Numbered from the stretch's first letter, positions 1-8,221 are shown. The stretch is DNA of 25,449 nucleotides from Streptosporangiaceae bacterium (GCA_025934635.1 JAICWX010000105.1:1-25449), one strand, 5' to 3'. Notes: generated by a model from the sequence alone, not told the origin. Made by a program: numbers and translations.

Positions 1-1
1 C

Positions 2-379
2 CTCGGCCGCCTGGAGCCCGGCCAGAAGGCCGACGTGGTGCTGATCAAGAACGACGCCTCGCCGGTGTCGTTCCCGCTGGTGAACCCGTACGGCCACGTC
101 GCCTTCCAGGCCCAGCGCGGGGACGTGCACACCGTCCTGGTCAACGGGCGGGTGGTCAAGCACGAGAACCGGCTGGTCGGGGCCGACCTCGCCGCGGTGC
201 GCCGCGCCGTCGAGGGCACCGTCGCCCACCTGCGGTCCGAGCTCGGCGAACAGGCCTGGGCGGCCGGCATGAACCCGGACCTGCCGTCGACCGAGGTGCT
301 GGACAACCCGTACCAGTACACCGAGTACAAGTCCGAGTCCACGCACGGGGCGCGCGGCAGCCTGTTCGGCGAGGAGTAG
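2..379 (+). CDS. Amidohydrolase (ATZ/TRZ, cytosine-deaminase-like), C-terminal part
   Basis: Only the last 125 codons are in the window; the frame is open from base 2. The segment begins with the conserved end of the amidohydrolase barrel and its small beta domain (LEPGQKADVVLI), continues through VHTVLVNGRVVKHENRLVG, the strand pair that closes the composite domain, and ends in a helical tail. This is the typical C-terminus of metal-dependent deaminases/chlorohydrolases of the ATZ/TRZ group. The metal-binding residues lie upstream of the window, so substrate cannot be judged. The stop is followed after 8 bases by an IclR regulator on the same strand, which suggests co-transcription and possibly self-regulation. 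A second, broken member of the same family lies at 19451-20580. Confidence 0.85.
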   Translation, partial: LGRLEPGQKADVVLIKNDASPVSFPLVNPYGHVAFQAQRGDVHTVLVNGRVVKHENRLVGADLAAVRRAVEGTVAHLRSELGEQAWAAGMNPDLPSTEVLDNPYQYTEYKSESTHGARGSLFGEE

Positions 380-387
380 TTCCTCCT

Positions 388-1218
388 ATGGCGGGACGCG
401 GCCACGGGCCGGACTTCGTCGAGGCGCTGGCCCGCGGGCTGGACATCCTGGCCGCGTTCGGCGCCGACCACCGCGCCATGTCGCTGAGCGAGGTGGCGGC
501 GTCGGCCGGGCTGGCCCGGCCGACCGCCCGCCGCCTGCTGCTCACGCTGGAGGAACTGGGCTACGTCCGGTCCCGCGGCGGGGGGTTCGAGCTGACGCCG
601 AAGGTGCTGAACCTGGGCATGGCCTACGTCAGCTCGCTGGGCCTGTGGGACATCGCCCGGCCGCACCTGGAGGCGCTGGTCGCCCGCACCGGCGAGTCGT
701 CCTCCATGGCCCAGCTCGACGGCTCCGACATCGTCTACGTGGCCCGCGTCTCGGTGCCCAAGCTGATCGCGCTGCGGGTCGATATCGGCACCCGCTTCCC
801 GGCGGTGCAGACCTCGCAGGGCAAGGTGCTGCTGGCGGCGCTGCCCCCGGACCAGGTCGCGGCCGCGCTGGCCCAGCCGAGCCGGTCCGGGCTTCCGCCC
901 TCTATCGGCCGGCCAGCCGGGCAGCTGCGCGACGAGCTGGCCGAGATCCGGGCCCGGGGCTGGGCGCTGGCCGACGAGGAGCTGGCGCCCGGGGTCCGCT
1001 CGGTGGCGGTCCCGGTCCGGGACGGGACCGGGACGGTCCGGGCCGCGATGAACGTCACCGTGCACGCGGCCGAGACGACCACCCAGCGGCTGCTGCACGA
1101 TCACCTGCCGGCGCTGCTCACCACGGCGGGCGAGATCAGCGCGGAATGGGCGGTCTGGCTTTCCCGGCCGCACCGGGAAATCGCCCGGAGAGCCGAGCCC
1201 GGCTCGGTGACCGCCTAA
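388..1218 (+). CDS. IclR family transcriptional regulator (PcaR/PobR-like)
   Basis: A 276-residue protein with the two IclR domains. An N-terminal winged helix-turn-helix (about residues 9-70) starts at FVEALARGLDILAAF and includes the recognition region LARPTARRLLLTLEELGYV. A C-terminal ligand-binding domain (about 80-255) carries the usual SSMAQLDGSDIVYVARV and TSQGKVLLAALP segments. The opening resembles the PcaR/PcaU/PobR branch that controls aromatic acid catabolism, but the effector cannot be read from sequence. The ATG lies 8 bases after the preceding amidohydrolase stop without a clear Shine-Dalgarno sequence, so translational coupling is likely. It probably regulates the catabolic operon it terminates, or a nearby one. 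Confidence 0.93.
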   Translation: MAGRGHGPDFVEALARGLDILAAFGADHRAMSLSEVAASAGLARPTARRLLLTLEELGYVRSRGGGFELTPKVLNLGMAYVSSLGLWDIARPHLEALVARTGESSSMAQLDGSDIVYVARVSVPKLIALRVDIGTRFPAVQTSQGKVLLAALPPDQVAAALAQPSRSGLPPSIGRPAGQLRDELAEIRARGWALADEELAPGVRSVAVPVRDGTGTVRAAMNVTVHAAETTTQRLLHDHLPALLTTAGEISAEWAVWLSRPHREIARRAEPGSVTA

Positions 1219-1333
1219 GGAGGCTAACGGTGTTCGTACGCACAAATATTCGATAGGAATTGTCGTCGGAATATGCCCTCAAGGAGCCGCTAAGCACTCT
1301 CCGGAGTATTGGTGACACGCCGTGCGACCTGGA

Positions 1334-1346
1334 CATATGCGATATG
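1334..1346. promoter_or_regulatory. Short inverted repeat CATAT-GCG-ATATG upstream of small gene
   Basis: This is a perfect 5+3+5 dyad in the 190-bp AT-richer gap between the IclR gene and the small gene starting at 1409. It could be an operator for either gene, but it is short and only position supports it. Confidence 0.25.
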
Positions 1347-1408
1347 AGGACGATAAAGGGGGAGCATTAGCGCTGAGACGACAATCCGTTGCCAGGAAGG
1401 TCACGCTA

Positions 1409-1771
1409 ATGCTCCCGGAGCCGACCATACCAAGGCGGCGGCGCGCTGCCCCGGACCCGCGGACTCAGCCGCAGCCGGGGACGATGACGCCGCTGTTCGC
1501 GGTGCCGGATAGCCCAGGCCCGGTCCCGCCCCCCGCCCGGCCGCCCAGCCGGGCCCGCCGGACGCCCAAGGAGGCGCCCGACCTGCTGGCCGTCACCGCG
1601 GAAAGACTCCGGCGGGCGCTGGGACGCAGTTTCCTGCGTTACGGCGTTCCCGGTGATCCCGACGTCGCGGTGCACGCCGCGATGAACGTCATCGAGCCGG
1701 TCCTGGACGCGCGGGACACCGAGATCGTCCGGCTCCGGCGGCTGATGGGCGGCAAGCACCCGGGCCGTTAG
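1409..1771 (+). CDS. Small hypothetical protein with proline-rich N-terminus
   Basis: This is a protein of about 120 residues that I do not recognise. The first 60 residues are low-complexity, rich in Pro, Arg and Ala, and probably disordered. The last 55 residues form a plausible helical domain (LLAVTAERLRRALGRSFLRYG, then DPDVAVHAAMNVIEPVLDARDTEI), where the conservation would be expected. I chose the ATG at 1409 because AGGAAGG sits 8 bases upstream; an in-frame GTG at 1322 would add 29 residues but lacks a Shine-Dalgarno sequence. It ends 23 bases before the amylosucrase start and may be co-transcribed with it. No transmembrane segment or signal peptide is seen. Confidence 0.55.
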   Translation: MLPEPTIPRRRRAAPDPRTQPQPGTMTPLFAVPDSPGPVPPPARPPSRARRTPKEAPDLLAVTAERLRRALGRSFLRYGVPGDPDVAVHAAMNVIEPVLDARDTEIVRLRRLMGGKHPGR

Positions 1772-1794
1772 GCTATGCGCCGTGGCAAGGCCCT

Positions 1795-3744
1795 GTGGTG
1801 GATAGCTCGGTGGCGGACAGCTCGGTGCTGCAAAGTTCGGTGGCGGATGCGGCGCGGGCGCGCCTCGGGCCGGCCGAGGCCGACGCGTTCCTGGCCCGGC
1901 TCGAGACGCTGTCCTTCGACATCACCGGGCCGCTCGGCCTGCTCTACGGCGGCGTGACCGACGTCGGCCGGCTCGCGACCGAGCTGGTCCTCGACGCGCT
2001 GGACGCCGCCGCGGCGCGCCCGCCGGAGCTGCGCCGCCTCGACCGCCGCCGGGAGATCGACCCGGCCTGGTTCCAGCGGTCCCGCATGATCGGCTACGTC
2101 TGCTACGCCGACCGGTTCGCCGGCTCGCTGCGCGGGATCGGCGGGCACCTGGACTACCTGGTCGAGCTGGGCGTCAGCTACCTGCACCTGATGCCGTTGC
2201 TGCGACCGCGCGCGGGGGAGAGCGACGGCGGCTACGCGGTGGCCGACTACCGCCAGGTCGACCCCCGGGTCGGCACCATGGACGACCTCCAGGAACTGGC
2301 CGCCGGCCTGCACGAGCGGGGCCTGGCGCTGTGCGTGGACCTGGTGCTCAACCACACCGCGCGGGAACACGAATGGGCCCGCAAGGCGGTGGCCGGCGAA
2401 CCCGGCTACCGCGAGATGTACCTGATCTACCCGGACCGCATCGCGCCCGACGCCTACGAGCGCACCCTGCCCGAGGTCTTCCCCGACATCGCGCCGGGCA
2501 GCTTCACCGAGGTGCCCGGCCTCGGCTGGGTCTGGACGAGCTTCCACGAGTACCAGTGGGACCTGAACTACGCCAACCCGGCGGTGTTCAAGATCATGCT
2601 GGGCACCATGCTCGACCTGGCCAACCGGGGCATCGACGTGCTCCGGCTGGACGCGGTGCCGTTCTTGTGGAAGCGGATGGGCACCGACTGCCAGAACCAG
2701 CCCGAGGCGCACCTGCTGGTGCAGGCGTTCCGGGCGCTGACCCGGCTGGCCGCGCCCGGCCTGGCGCTGAAGGCCGAGGCGATCGTCAGCCCGGACCAGC
2801 TGGCCCAGTACCTGGGCGCCCACGACCGGTTCCGCCCGGAGTGCGACCTGGCCTACGACAACCAGCTCATGGTGATGCTCTGGTCCAGCCTGGCCACCCG
2901 CGACGTCCGGCTGGCCGAGCGGGCGCTGGCCCGGCGGCGGCCCGCGCCCGGGCCGGCCTCCTGGGTCACCTACGTCCGCTGCCACGACGACATCGGCTGG
3001 GCGGTGACCGACGACGACGCGGCGGCGGCCGGCGTCGACGGCTTCGCCCACCGGCGGTTCCTGGCCGATTTCTACGCCGGCGACTTCCCCGGCTCGTTCA
3101 GCCGCGGCGCCCGCTTCCAGGACAACCCGGCCACCGGCGACGCCCGCACCTCCGGCGCGGCCGCTTCGCTGTGCGGGATCGAGGCGGCCCTGGCCGCGGG
3201 CGACCCCGGCGAGCTCACCGTCGCCATCAGGCGGCTGGAGTCGATGTACGCCATCGCCTTCTCCTTCGGCGGCATCCCCCTCATCTACATGGGCGACGAG
3301 CTGGCCCTGCGCAACGACGCCGGCTGGGCCGCGGACCCGGCGCACGCGCACGACAACCGGTGGATGCACCGCCCGCCGATGGACTGGGACGCGGCCGCCC
3401 GGCGGCGTCAGGCGGGCTCGCTCGAAGGCCGGGTGTTCGGCGCGATCAGCGCGCTGGCGCGGGCGCGCCGCTCGCTGCTCGCGCTGCGGGCCGGCGGCAG
3501 CACCGAGGTGCTGCCGACCGGAAACCGCAGCGTGCTGGCCTACCGCCGCGCGCACCCGCGCAGCGCGCCGTTCCTGTCGCTCACCAACTTCAGCGACATC
3601 ACCCAGTTCGCCGACGCCGGGGTCATCGCCCGGGCCGGCCTGCACGAGCCGGCCCACGTGCATTCCAGCACCGGCCGCCTCGACCTGGCCGGCGGCCGGA
3701 TCGAACTGCCCCCGTGGAGCTTCGCCTGGCTGGCCGATACCTGA
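1795..3744 (+). CDS. Amylosucrase-type GH13 alpha-glucanotransferase
   Basis: A 649-residue GH13 enzyme closest in motif layout to amylosucrase (sucrose to alpha-1,4-glucan plus fructose, EC 2.4.1.4). A helical N-terminal domain (about 1-90) precedes the (beta/alpha)8 barrel beginning at IGYVCYADRFAGSL. The four GH13 regions are present: DLVLNHTA; DVLRLDAVPFLWK with Arg284 and nucleophile Asp286; LKAEAIV with acid/base Glu328; and YVRCHDDIGW with His397 and stabiliser Asp398. The B' domain region (GSFSRGARFQDNPATGDARTSG) and the DNRWMHRP stretch are amylosucrase hallmarks not seen in ordinary amylases. No signal peptide, so cytoplasmic. The GTG start is uncertain: several in-frame GTGs follow and no strong Shine-Dalgarno is visible. 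No sucrose transporter or sucrose regulator is nearby. Confidence 0.9.
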   Translation: MVDSSVADSSVLQSSVADAARARLGPAEADAFLARLETLSFDITGPLGLLYGGVTDVGRLATELVLDALDAAAARPPELRRLDRRREIDPAWFQRSRMIGYVCYADRFAGSLRGIGGHLDYLVELGVSYLHLMPLLRPRAGESDGGYAVADYRQVDPRVGTMDDLQELAAGLHERGLALCVDLVLNHTAREHEWARKAVAGEPGYREMYLIYPDRIAPDAYERTLPEVFPDIAPGSFTEVPGLGWVWTSFHEYQWDLNYANPAVFKIMLGTMLDLANRGIDVLRLDAVPFLWKRMGTDCQNQPEAHLLVQAFRALTRLAAPGLALKAEAIVSPDQLAQYLGAHDRFRPECDLAYDNQLMVMLWSSLATRDVRLAERALARRRPAPGPASWVTYVRCHDDIGWAVTDDDAAAAGVDGFAHRRFLADFYAGDFPGSFSRGARFQDNPATGDARTSGAAASLCGIEAALAAGDPGELTVAIRRLESMYAIAFSFGGIPLIYMGDELALRNDAGWAADPAHAHDNRWMHRPPMDWDAAARRRQAGSLEGRVFGAISALARARRSLLALRAGGSTEVLPTGNRSVLAYRRAHPRSAPFLSLTNFSDITQFADAGVIARAGLHEPAHVHSSTGRLDLAGGRIELPPWSFAWLADT

Positions 3745-3758
3745 TCATCGGTGCCGTC

Positions 3759-4991
3759 TCAGCTGGCGGCGACCTGGTCCAGCGGGATCTCGGTGTCGGC
3801 GAGCCGGGCCGGGTCGACCGTCTGGCCGCCGCGCACCAGGTCCTGGATCGCGTCGTTGACGTCCCAGACGTTGACGTTCATCCCGGCCAGCACGCGGCCG
3901 CCGGACAGCCAGAACGCGACGAACTCGCGCTTGTCCTTGTCGCCGCGGAAGACGACCTGGTCGTAGCCGCCGGGCTCGACGTAGCCGGCGTACTCCATGC
4001 CCAGGTCGTACTGGTCGGTGTAGAAGTACGGCACCCGGTCGTAGGAGACGTCCTGGCCGAGCATCGACCGGGCCGCGGCCTGCGGCTGGTTCAGCGCGTT
4101 GGCCCAGTGCTCCACCCGCAGGTGCCGACCGAACAGCGGGTGGAAGGCGCAGGCGACGTCCCCGGCGGCGAAGATGTCCGGGTCGGAGGACTTCAGCCCG
4201 GCGTCCACGGTGATGCCGTTGCCGGTCTCCAGCCCCGCCGCCTCGGCCAGCTGGCTGTTCGGGGTGATCCCGACGCCGACGATCACCACGTCGGCGTCGA
4301 CCTGGCTGCCGTCGGCCAGCCGCACTCCGCTGGCCCGGCCGCCGGTCACCGAGATCTCCTCGACCTGAACGCCGAACCGCAGGTCGACGCCATGCTGGCG
4401 GTGCAGGTCGGCGAAGACCTGCGCGACCTCGCGGCCGAGCACCCGCAGCAGCGGCAGTTCGGCCGCCTCCAGCACGGTGACCTCGGCCCCGGCCGCGCGG
4501 GCCGCCGCGGTCGCCTCCAGCCCGATCCACCCGGCCCCGATGACCGCGACCCGGGACGCCGTCTGGAAGGCCGTCCTGATCTGGTCGCTGTCGCCCACCC
4601 GGCGCAGGTAGAGCACGCCGTCGGCGTCGGCGCCCGGCACCGTGAGGCGGCGCGGTGCGGAGCCGGTGGCCAGCAGCAGCTTGGCGTAGCCGACCCGGCT
4701 GCCGTCGGCCAGCGTCACCTCGTGTGCCGCGCGGTCGATACCGGTGACGGGGGAGCCCAGCCGCAGCTCCACCTTGTTGTCCGCGTACCAGGCCTGCGGG
4801 TGGACGAAGATCGTCTCCCGTTCGGCCTTGCCCTGCAGGTACTCCTTGGACAGCGACGGCCGTTCGTAGGGCCGCTCCGTCTCGTCCCCGATCAGCACGA
4901 CCGGCCCGTCGAACCCCTCGGCCCGCAGGGTCTCCGCGGCCTTCGCCCCGGCCAGCCCGGCGCCCGCGATCACGTACGCGCTCCCGCTCAT
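3759..4991 (-). CDS. FAD-dependent ferredoxin/rubredoxin reductase-like oxidoreductase
   Basis: A 410-residue pyridine-nucleotide-disulfide-type flavoprotein. The N-terminal FAD Rossmann fold shows YVIAGAGLAGAKAAETLR, then RPYERPSLSKEYL. The NAD(P)H-binding fold follows (VAVIGAGWIGLEATAAARAAG, about residues 145-165), then the second FAD motif DIFAAGDVACAFHPLFGR. A C-terminal Reductase_C-like domain contains REFVAFWLSGGRVLAGMNVNVWDV. This is the arrangement of reductases that pass electrons to ferredoxins of P450 and Rieske oxygenase systems. No ferredoxin or oxygenase gene is adjacent. It is the last gene of the minus-strand operon, starting 29 bases after tal, with AAGGAAGG 8-10 bases upstream of its ATG. 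It ends 14 bases from the convergent amylosucrase stop. Confidence 0.92.
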   Translation of the reverse strand: MSGSAYVIAGAGLAGAKAAETLRAEGFDGPVVLIGDETERPYERPSLSKEYLQGKAERETIFVHPQAWYADNKVELRLGSPVTGIDRAAHEVTLADGSRVGYAKLLLATGSAPRRLTVPGADADGVLYLRRVGDSDQIRTAFQTASRVAVIGAGWIGLEATAAARAAGAEVTVLEAAELPLLRVLGREVAQVFADLHRQHGVDLRFGVQVEEISVTGGRASGVRLADGSQVDADVVIVGVGITPNSQLAEAAGLETGNGITVDAGLKSSDPDIFAAGDVACAFHPLFGRHLRVEHWANALNQPQAAARSMLGQDVSYDRVPYFYTDQYDLGMEYAGYVEPGGYDQVVFRGDKDKREFVAFWLSGGRVLAGMNVNVWDVNDAIQDLVRGGQTVDPARLADTEIPLDQVAAS

Positions 4992-5020
4992 CTCACGCTT
5001 CCTTCCTTATCAAATGGCTG

Positions 5021-6127
5021 TCATGAATGGCCCAGCCGGGCCGCGAGCTGGTTGCCCAGCTCCCGCCAGCTGGCGTCGAACACCTGCACGCCGTGCTCCT
5101 CCAGGGCCGCCGTGACGTCGTCGTAGTCGACGCCGACGGCGGCCAGGCCGCTCAGCACCTGCTGGGCTTCCTGGTAATGCCCGCGCACCGAGTCCTCGGG
5201 GATCTGGCCGTGGTCGGCGACCGCGCGCAGGGTGGCCTCCGGCATGGTGTTGACCACGCCCGGCGCGACCAGGTCGGTCACGTACCTGGTGTCGGGGTAG
5301 GCCGGGTCCTTCACCGAGGTGGAGGCCCACAGCGGCCGCTGCGGACGGGCCCCGGCCGCCGCCAGCGCGGTCCACCGCGGGGAGGCGGTCATCGCCTCGT
5401 AGCGCTGGTAGGCGATCCGCGCGTTCGCGATCGCGGCCCGGCCGCGCAGGGCCGCCGCGGCGGGCGTGCCGATCTTGTCCAGCCGCGCGTCCACCTCGGT
5501 GTCCACCCGGGACACGAAGAACGAGGCCACCGACGCGATCGAGGCCAGGTCATGGCCGGCCTCCCGGGCCTGCTCCAGGCCGTCCAGGAAGGCGTCCATC
5601 ACCTCGCCGTACCGGGCCAGCGAGAAGATCAGGGTGATGTTGATGCTGATGCCCTCGGCCAGGCAGGCGGTGATGGCGGGCAGCCCGTGCCGGCCCGCCG
5701 GGATCTTGATGAACAGGTTGGGCCGGTCCACCAGCTGCCACAGGGCCCGCGCCTCGGCGATGGTCGCCTCGGTGTCGTGGGCGTGCCGCGGGTCCACCTC
5801 GATCGACACCCGCCCGTCCAGGCCGCCGGTGGCGTCGTGCACCGGCCGCAGCACGTCGCAGGCCCCGCGCACGTCGTCGGTGGTCATCGCGCGCACGGCC
5901 TCGTCGACGCCGGCTCCGCGCGCCCGCAGGTCGTCCAGCTGTTCCGCGTACTCGTCCGCGCCGGCCGCGATCGCCTTGGCGAAGATCGTCGGGTTGCTGG
6001 TCACCCCGACCACGTGATCGCGGGCGACCAGGTCCGCCAGGCTGCCGGACCTCAGCCGCCGGCGGCTCAGGTCATCGAGCCAGACCGCGACGCCGCGCCT
6101 GCTCAGTTCCTCCAGTGGACCGGCCAT
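5021..6127 (-). CDS. tal: Transaldolase
   Basis: A 368-residue transaldolase, which transfers a dihydroxyacetone unit between sugar phosphates in the non-oxidative pentose phosphate pathway. Visible marks are signature 1 (GVTSNPTIF, about residues 38-46), the Schiff-base lysine Lys141 in [16 protein letters not shown], and the downstream [15 protein letters not shown] segment typical of the longer actinobacterial and cyanobacterial forms. Length fits that group. The ATG is preceded by GAAAGGAT. It lies 42 bases downstream of folE and 29 bases upstream of the flavoprotein gene on the same strand, so it is part of that operon. In most Actinobacteria tal sits with tkt, zwf and opcA. That context is absent here, so this may be a second, specialised copy. 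Confidence 0.95.
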   Translation of the reverse strand: MAGPLEELSRRGVAVWLDDLSRRRLRSGSLADLVARDHVVGVTSNPTIFAKAIAAGADEYAEQLDDLRARGAGVDEAVRAMTTDDVRGACDVLRPVHDATGGLDGRVSIEVDPRHAHDTEATIAEARALWQLVDRPNLFIKIPAGRHGLPAITACLAEGISINITLIFSLARYGEVMDAFLDGLEQAREAGHDLASIASVASFFVSRVDTEVDARLDKIGTPAAAALRGRAAIANARIAYQRYEAMTASPRWTALAAAGARPQRPLWASTSVKDPAYPDTRYVTDLVAPGVVNTMPEATLRAVADHGQIPEDSVRGHYQEAQQVLSGLAAVGVDYDDVTAALEEHGVQVFDASWRELGNQLAARLGHS

Positions 6128-6169
6128 GATCGTGATCCTTTCCGGGCGCGCGGTGCGGCGTGCCCACCG

Positions 6170-6844
6170 TTAGCCTGGCACGCCCGCCAGGGCGAAGAAC
6201 TCGGCCCGGCTGCGCGGGTCCTCCCGCAGTGTCCCCAGCATGGCCGAGGTGACCGTCTTGGCGCCGTGCGCCCGGACGCCGCGCAGCGTCATGCAGGAAT
6301 GCTCGGCCTCGAGCACCACGCCCACGCCGGGCGCCTGCAGCCGGGTGGCCAGGCTCTCGGCCACCTGCTTGGTCAGCCGCTCCTGGACCTGCGGCCGGGC
6401 CGCGAAGTGCTCCACCAGCCGGGCCAGCTTGGACAGCCCGACGATGCGTTCCCCGGGCAGGTAGCCGACGTGCGCGACGCCGGAGAACGGCAGCAGGTGA
6501 TGCTCGCACACGGTCCGGAACGGGATGCCCCGCGCCAGCACCAGCTCGTCGTAGCCCTCGTCGTTGGCGAACGTGGTCAGCCGCAGCGGCTGCGGGGTGA
6601 ACAGCTCGGCGTAGGCGCGGGCCATCCGGGCCGGCGTCTCCCGCAGGTCGTCGGAGTCCACGTCGACCCCCAGCGCGGCCAGGAAGTCACCCGCCGCCCG
6701 GCGGGCCGCGTCCAGGTCCACCCCGCGTGTGTCGCGGGCCACCTGCAGCGAGTCCACCCCGTCGATCCCGTCTGCGTCGTGCGCCACGTGCAGCGAGTCC
6801 AGCTCGGCGGCGTCGGCGACGTGCAGGGACCGTCCCGCCGTCAT
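6170..6844 (-). CDS. folE: GTP cyclohydrolase I
   Basis: A 224-residue FolE: GTP to 7,8-dihydroneopterin triphosphate, the first step of folate and tetrahydrobiopterin synthesis. The catalytic half (about residues 45-224) has the zinc ligands Cys113 and His116 in RTVCEHHLLPFSG and Cys184 in EHSCMTLRG. YLPGERIVGLSKLARLVEHFA and RLTKQVAESLA also match the family. The first 40 residues (SLHVADAAELDSLHVAHDADG, with an SLHVA/SLQVA-like repeat) are an unusual extension. I place the start at the ATG overlapping the upstream regulator's TGA (ATGA); an open frame continues upstream but would run through that gene. Zinc-dependent type IA; no folB, folP or folK is adjacent, so this is not the usual folate operon. 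Confidence 0.95.
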   Translation of the reverse strand: MTAGRSLHVADAAELDSLHVAHDADGIDGVDSLQVARDTRGVDLDAARRAAGDFLAALGVDVDSDDLRETPARMARAYAELFTPQPLRLTTFANDEGYDELVLARGIPFRTVCEHHLLPFSGVAHVGYLPGERIVGLSKLARLVEHFAARPQVQERLTKQVAESLATRLQAPGVGVVLEAEHSCMTLRGVRAHGAKTVTSAMLGTLREDPRSRAEFFALAGVPG

Positions 6845-7593
6845 GGCCGCTCCCCGTGCTGGCTGACGTCGAGCGCGACGCAGCAGTAGCCGGGCCGCGG
6901 GTCGAGGACCGGATGCGATGCTTCCGCCCCGAGCCCTTCGACCAGTCCTTCGATCAGTGTCAGGTTCATGCCGCAGACAACCTCCCGGTGCCCTTCCGCC
7001 AGCTGGTGGAACGGGCAGTTTCGTAGCCGGATGACTCCGTCGCCGCCGCGGCACGGTTCGTATCCCTGCCGCGTCAGCGCGCCCGCCACGTCGCCGCCGC
7101 TCACGTTGCTGTCAGCCGTATCGTCCCTGGTCATGTCGCCACCGGAGGCGTCCCGGCCGGCCGTGCCCATCCGGTACCCGCGGCCAGCCTCCACGCCGAG
7201 CCGCCGCGCGGCCTGTCCCAGGGCGGCCCGGCTCTGCCCGCTGGTATCCGCCTCGACCGCCTGGACCAGCAGCCGGGCCGCCAGCTCGTAGGACCGCGGC
7301 GGCACGGTCACCGCGAACTCGCGATCCGCCCGGGTGTACAGCTTGGCCGGGCGCCCGGCCCCCGGCCCGGTCCGGCCCGGCGGGCGCTGGTAAGTTGCGG
7401 CCAGCAGCCCGGATTCGACGAGCTTGTCCAGGTGGTAGACGGCCAGCGCCCGGCCGACGCCGGCCGCGGCGGCCGCCTCGTCCCGGCCAACTGGCTCAGG
7501 CTGGCGGGTCACGACCTCGTACAGGCGGCGGCGCACCGGATCATCCAGTGTGCTGAGCGACGCCAGATCCGGGCCGCCGGGTGATAGGCTCAC
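6841..7593 (-). CDS. HTH transcriptional regulator with C-terminal cysteine cluster
   Basis: A 250-residue regulator with an N-terminal ArsR/DeoR-like winged helix (about residues 12-90; LSTLDDPVRRRLYEVV, then VGRALAVYHLDKLVESGLL and a GAGRPAKLY wing). The C-terminal domain has NCPFHQLAEGHREVVCGMN and ends in GYCCVAL. Cysteines at 181, 193, 207 and 237/238 recall the Fe-S binding layout of SufR-like COG2345 regulators, though the spacing (X11, X13, X29) is not the classic SufR spacing. Metal or cluster sensing is therefore an inference. The linker (about 140-170) is Asp/Ser/Gly-rich and looks like a local expansion. GTG start with no strong Shine-Dalgarno. First gene of the operon with folE-tal-flavoprotein, and likely autoregulatory through the palindrome at 7616-7629. 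Confidence 0.85.
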   Translation of the reverse strand: MSLSPGGPDLASLSTLDDPVRRRLYEVVTRQPEPVGRDEAAAAAGVGRALAVYHLDKLVESGLLAATYQRPPGRTGPGAGRPAKLYTRADREFAVTVPPRSYELAARLLVQAVEADTSGQSRAALGQAARRLGVEAGRGYRMGTAGRDASGGDMTRDDTADSNVSGGDVAGALTRQGYEPCRGGDGVIRLRNCPFHQLAEGHREVVCGMNLTLIEGLVEGLGAEASHPVLDPRPGYCCVALDVSQHGERP

Positions 7594-7609
7594 GCCCGGA
7601 CTCTATCAC
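7581..7609. promoter_or_regulatory. Inverted repeat GTGATAG-N15-CTATCAC at the regulator start
   Basis: Perfect 7-bp arms at 7581-7587 and 7603-7609 flank the GTG start codon (7593) of the minus-strand regulator. This could be a second operator or a 5' hairpin limiting its translation. Supported by symmetry and position only. Confidence 0.35.
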
Positions 7610-7615
7610 TAAAAA

Positions 7616-7629
7616 TCTTTAATTAAAGA
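7616..7629. promoter_or_regulatory. Perfect 14-bp palindrome TCTTTAATTAAAGA in divergent promoter region
   Basis: A fully self-complementary AT-only-core palindrome in an otherwise very GC-rich sequence. It lies in the 49-bp gap between the minus-strand regulator (start 7593) and the plus-strand DUF1348 gene (start 7643). It is well placed to be the operator of the HTH regulator, controlling both directions. It ends 2 bases before the GGAG that serves the DUF1348 gene. Confidence 0.55.
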
Positions 7630-7642
7630 ACGGAGTGGGTTC

Positions 7643-8101
7643 ATGCCCGACCGACCGCCGCTGCCGCCGTTCGACCGTCAGGGTGCCCTGACCAAGGTGC
7701 AAGCCGCCGAGGACGGCTGGAACACCCGCGACCCCGGGCGGGTCGCGGGCGCCTACACCGAAGACTCGGTCTGGCGTAACCGCGACTCCTTCTTCACCGG
7801 CCGCGCCGCGATCATCGAGTTCCTCACGGCCAAGTGGGAGCGCGAGCTCGATTACGCGCTGCGCAAGAACCTGTGGGCCTTCGACGGGAACCGGATCGCG
7901 GTCCGGTTCCAGTACGAATGCCACGACGCCGCGGGCCGCTGGTGGCGCAGCTACGGCAACGAGCTGTGGGAGTTCGACGAGCACGGCCTGATGCGCCGCC
8001 GCGAGGCCAGCATCAACGACGTCCCGATCGAGGAGTCCCAGCGCCGCATCTTCGGCTCCCGCCCCGAAGCCGAACGCGGCACGGAGTTCCCTCTCCAGTG
8101 A
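7643..8101 (+). CDS. DUF1348 / NTF2-like (SnoaL-fold) protein
   Basis: A 152-residue protein of the DUF1348 (COG3558) family with the NTF2/SnoaL cone fold. Family segments are [20 protein letters not shown], then [20 protein letters not shown] and the long central strand [20 protein letters not shown]. The end, [18 protein letters not shown], matches the family's end as well. Family members are small cytoplasmic proteins of unsettled function, some with presumed isomerase- or hydrolase-like activity. The length is complete. ATG with GGAG 8 bases upstream. It is transcribed divergently from the folE operon and probably shares its operator. Confidence 0.88.
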   Translation: MPDRPPLPPFDRQGALTKVQAAEDGWNTRDPGRVAGAYTEDSVWRNRDSFFTGRAAIIEFLTAKWERELDYALRKNLWAFDGNRIAVRFQYECHDAAGRWWRSYGNELWEFDEHGLMRRREASINDVPIEESQRRIFGSRPEAERGTEFPLQ

Positions 8102-8185
8102 GCCTGGCACCTAGCCGCCGCGCCCCGGGCCGCGCCTAACCCTGCCCGCGGCGGGCCGCCTGCCCCGTTCGGTTCCTTATATTCT

Positions 8186-8221
8186 TTGACAGTTATATGA
8201 CTGAGTAGTTATTCTGTCAGC
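8186..8221 (+). promoter_or_regulatory. Consensus promoter for a leaderless arsR-type mRNA, with embedded dyad
   Basis: TTGACA (8186-8191) and TATTCT (8210-8215) are separated by 18 bp, a near-consensus primary-sigma promoter. Only 6 bases separate the -10 box from the ATG at 8222, so transcription should start at or next to the start codon, and no Shine-Dalgarno is present. Arms TGACAG (8187-8192) and CTGTCA (8214-8219) form an inverted repeat over both boxes. A direct repeat AGTTAT occurs at 8191 and 8207. This looks like an autoregulated operator-promoter. Confidence 0.6.

Noticed and set aside
1768..3663. A 631-codon minus-strand frame opposite the amylosucrase gene.
   Set aside because: Composition is the Arg/Val/Gln/His-rich shadow pattern with no domain; the plus strand carries all catalytic motifs of GH13.
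6845..7054. Longer folE start at 7054 adding 70 residues.
   Set aside because: It would run through the regulator coding sequence in another frame; the ATGA overlap at 6841-6844 is a standard coupled start.
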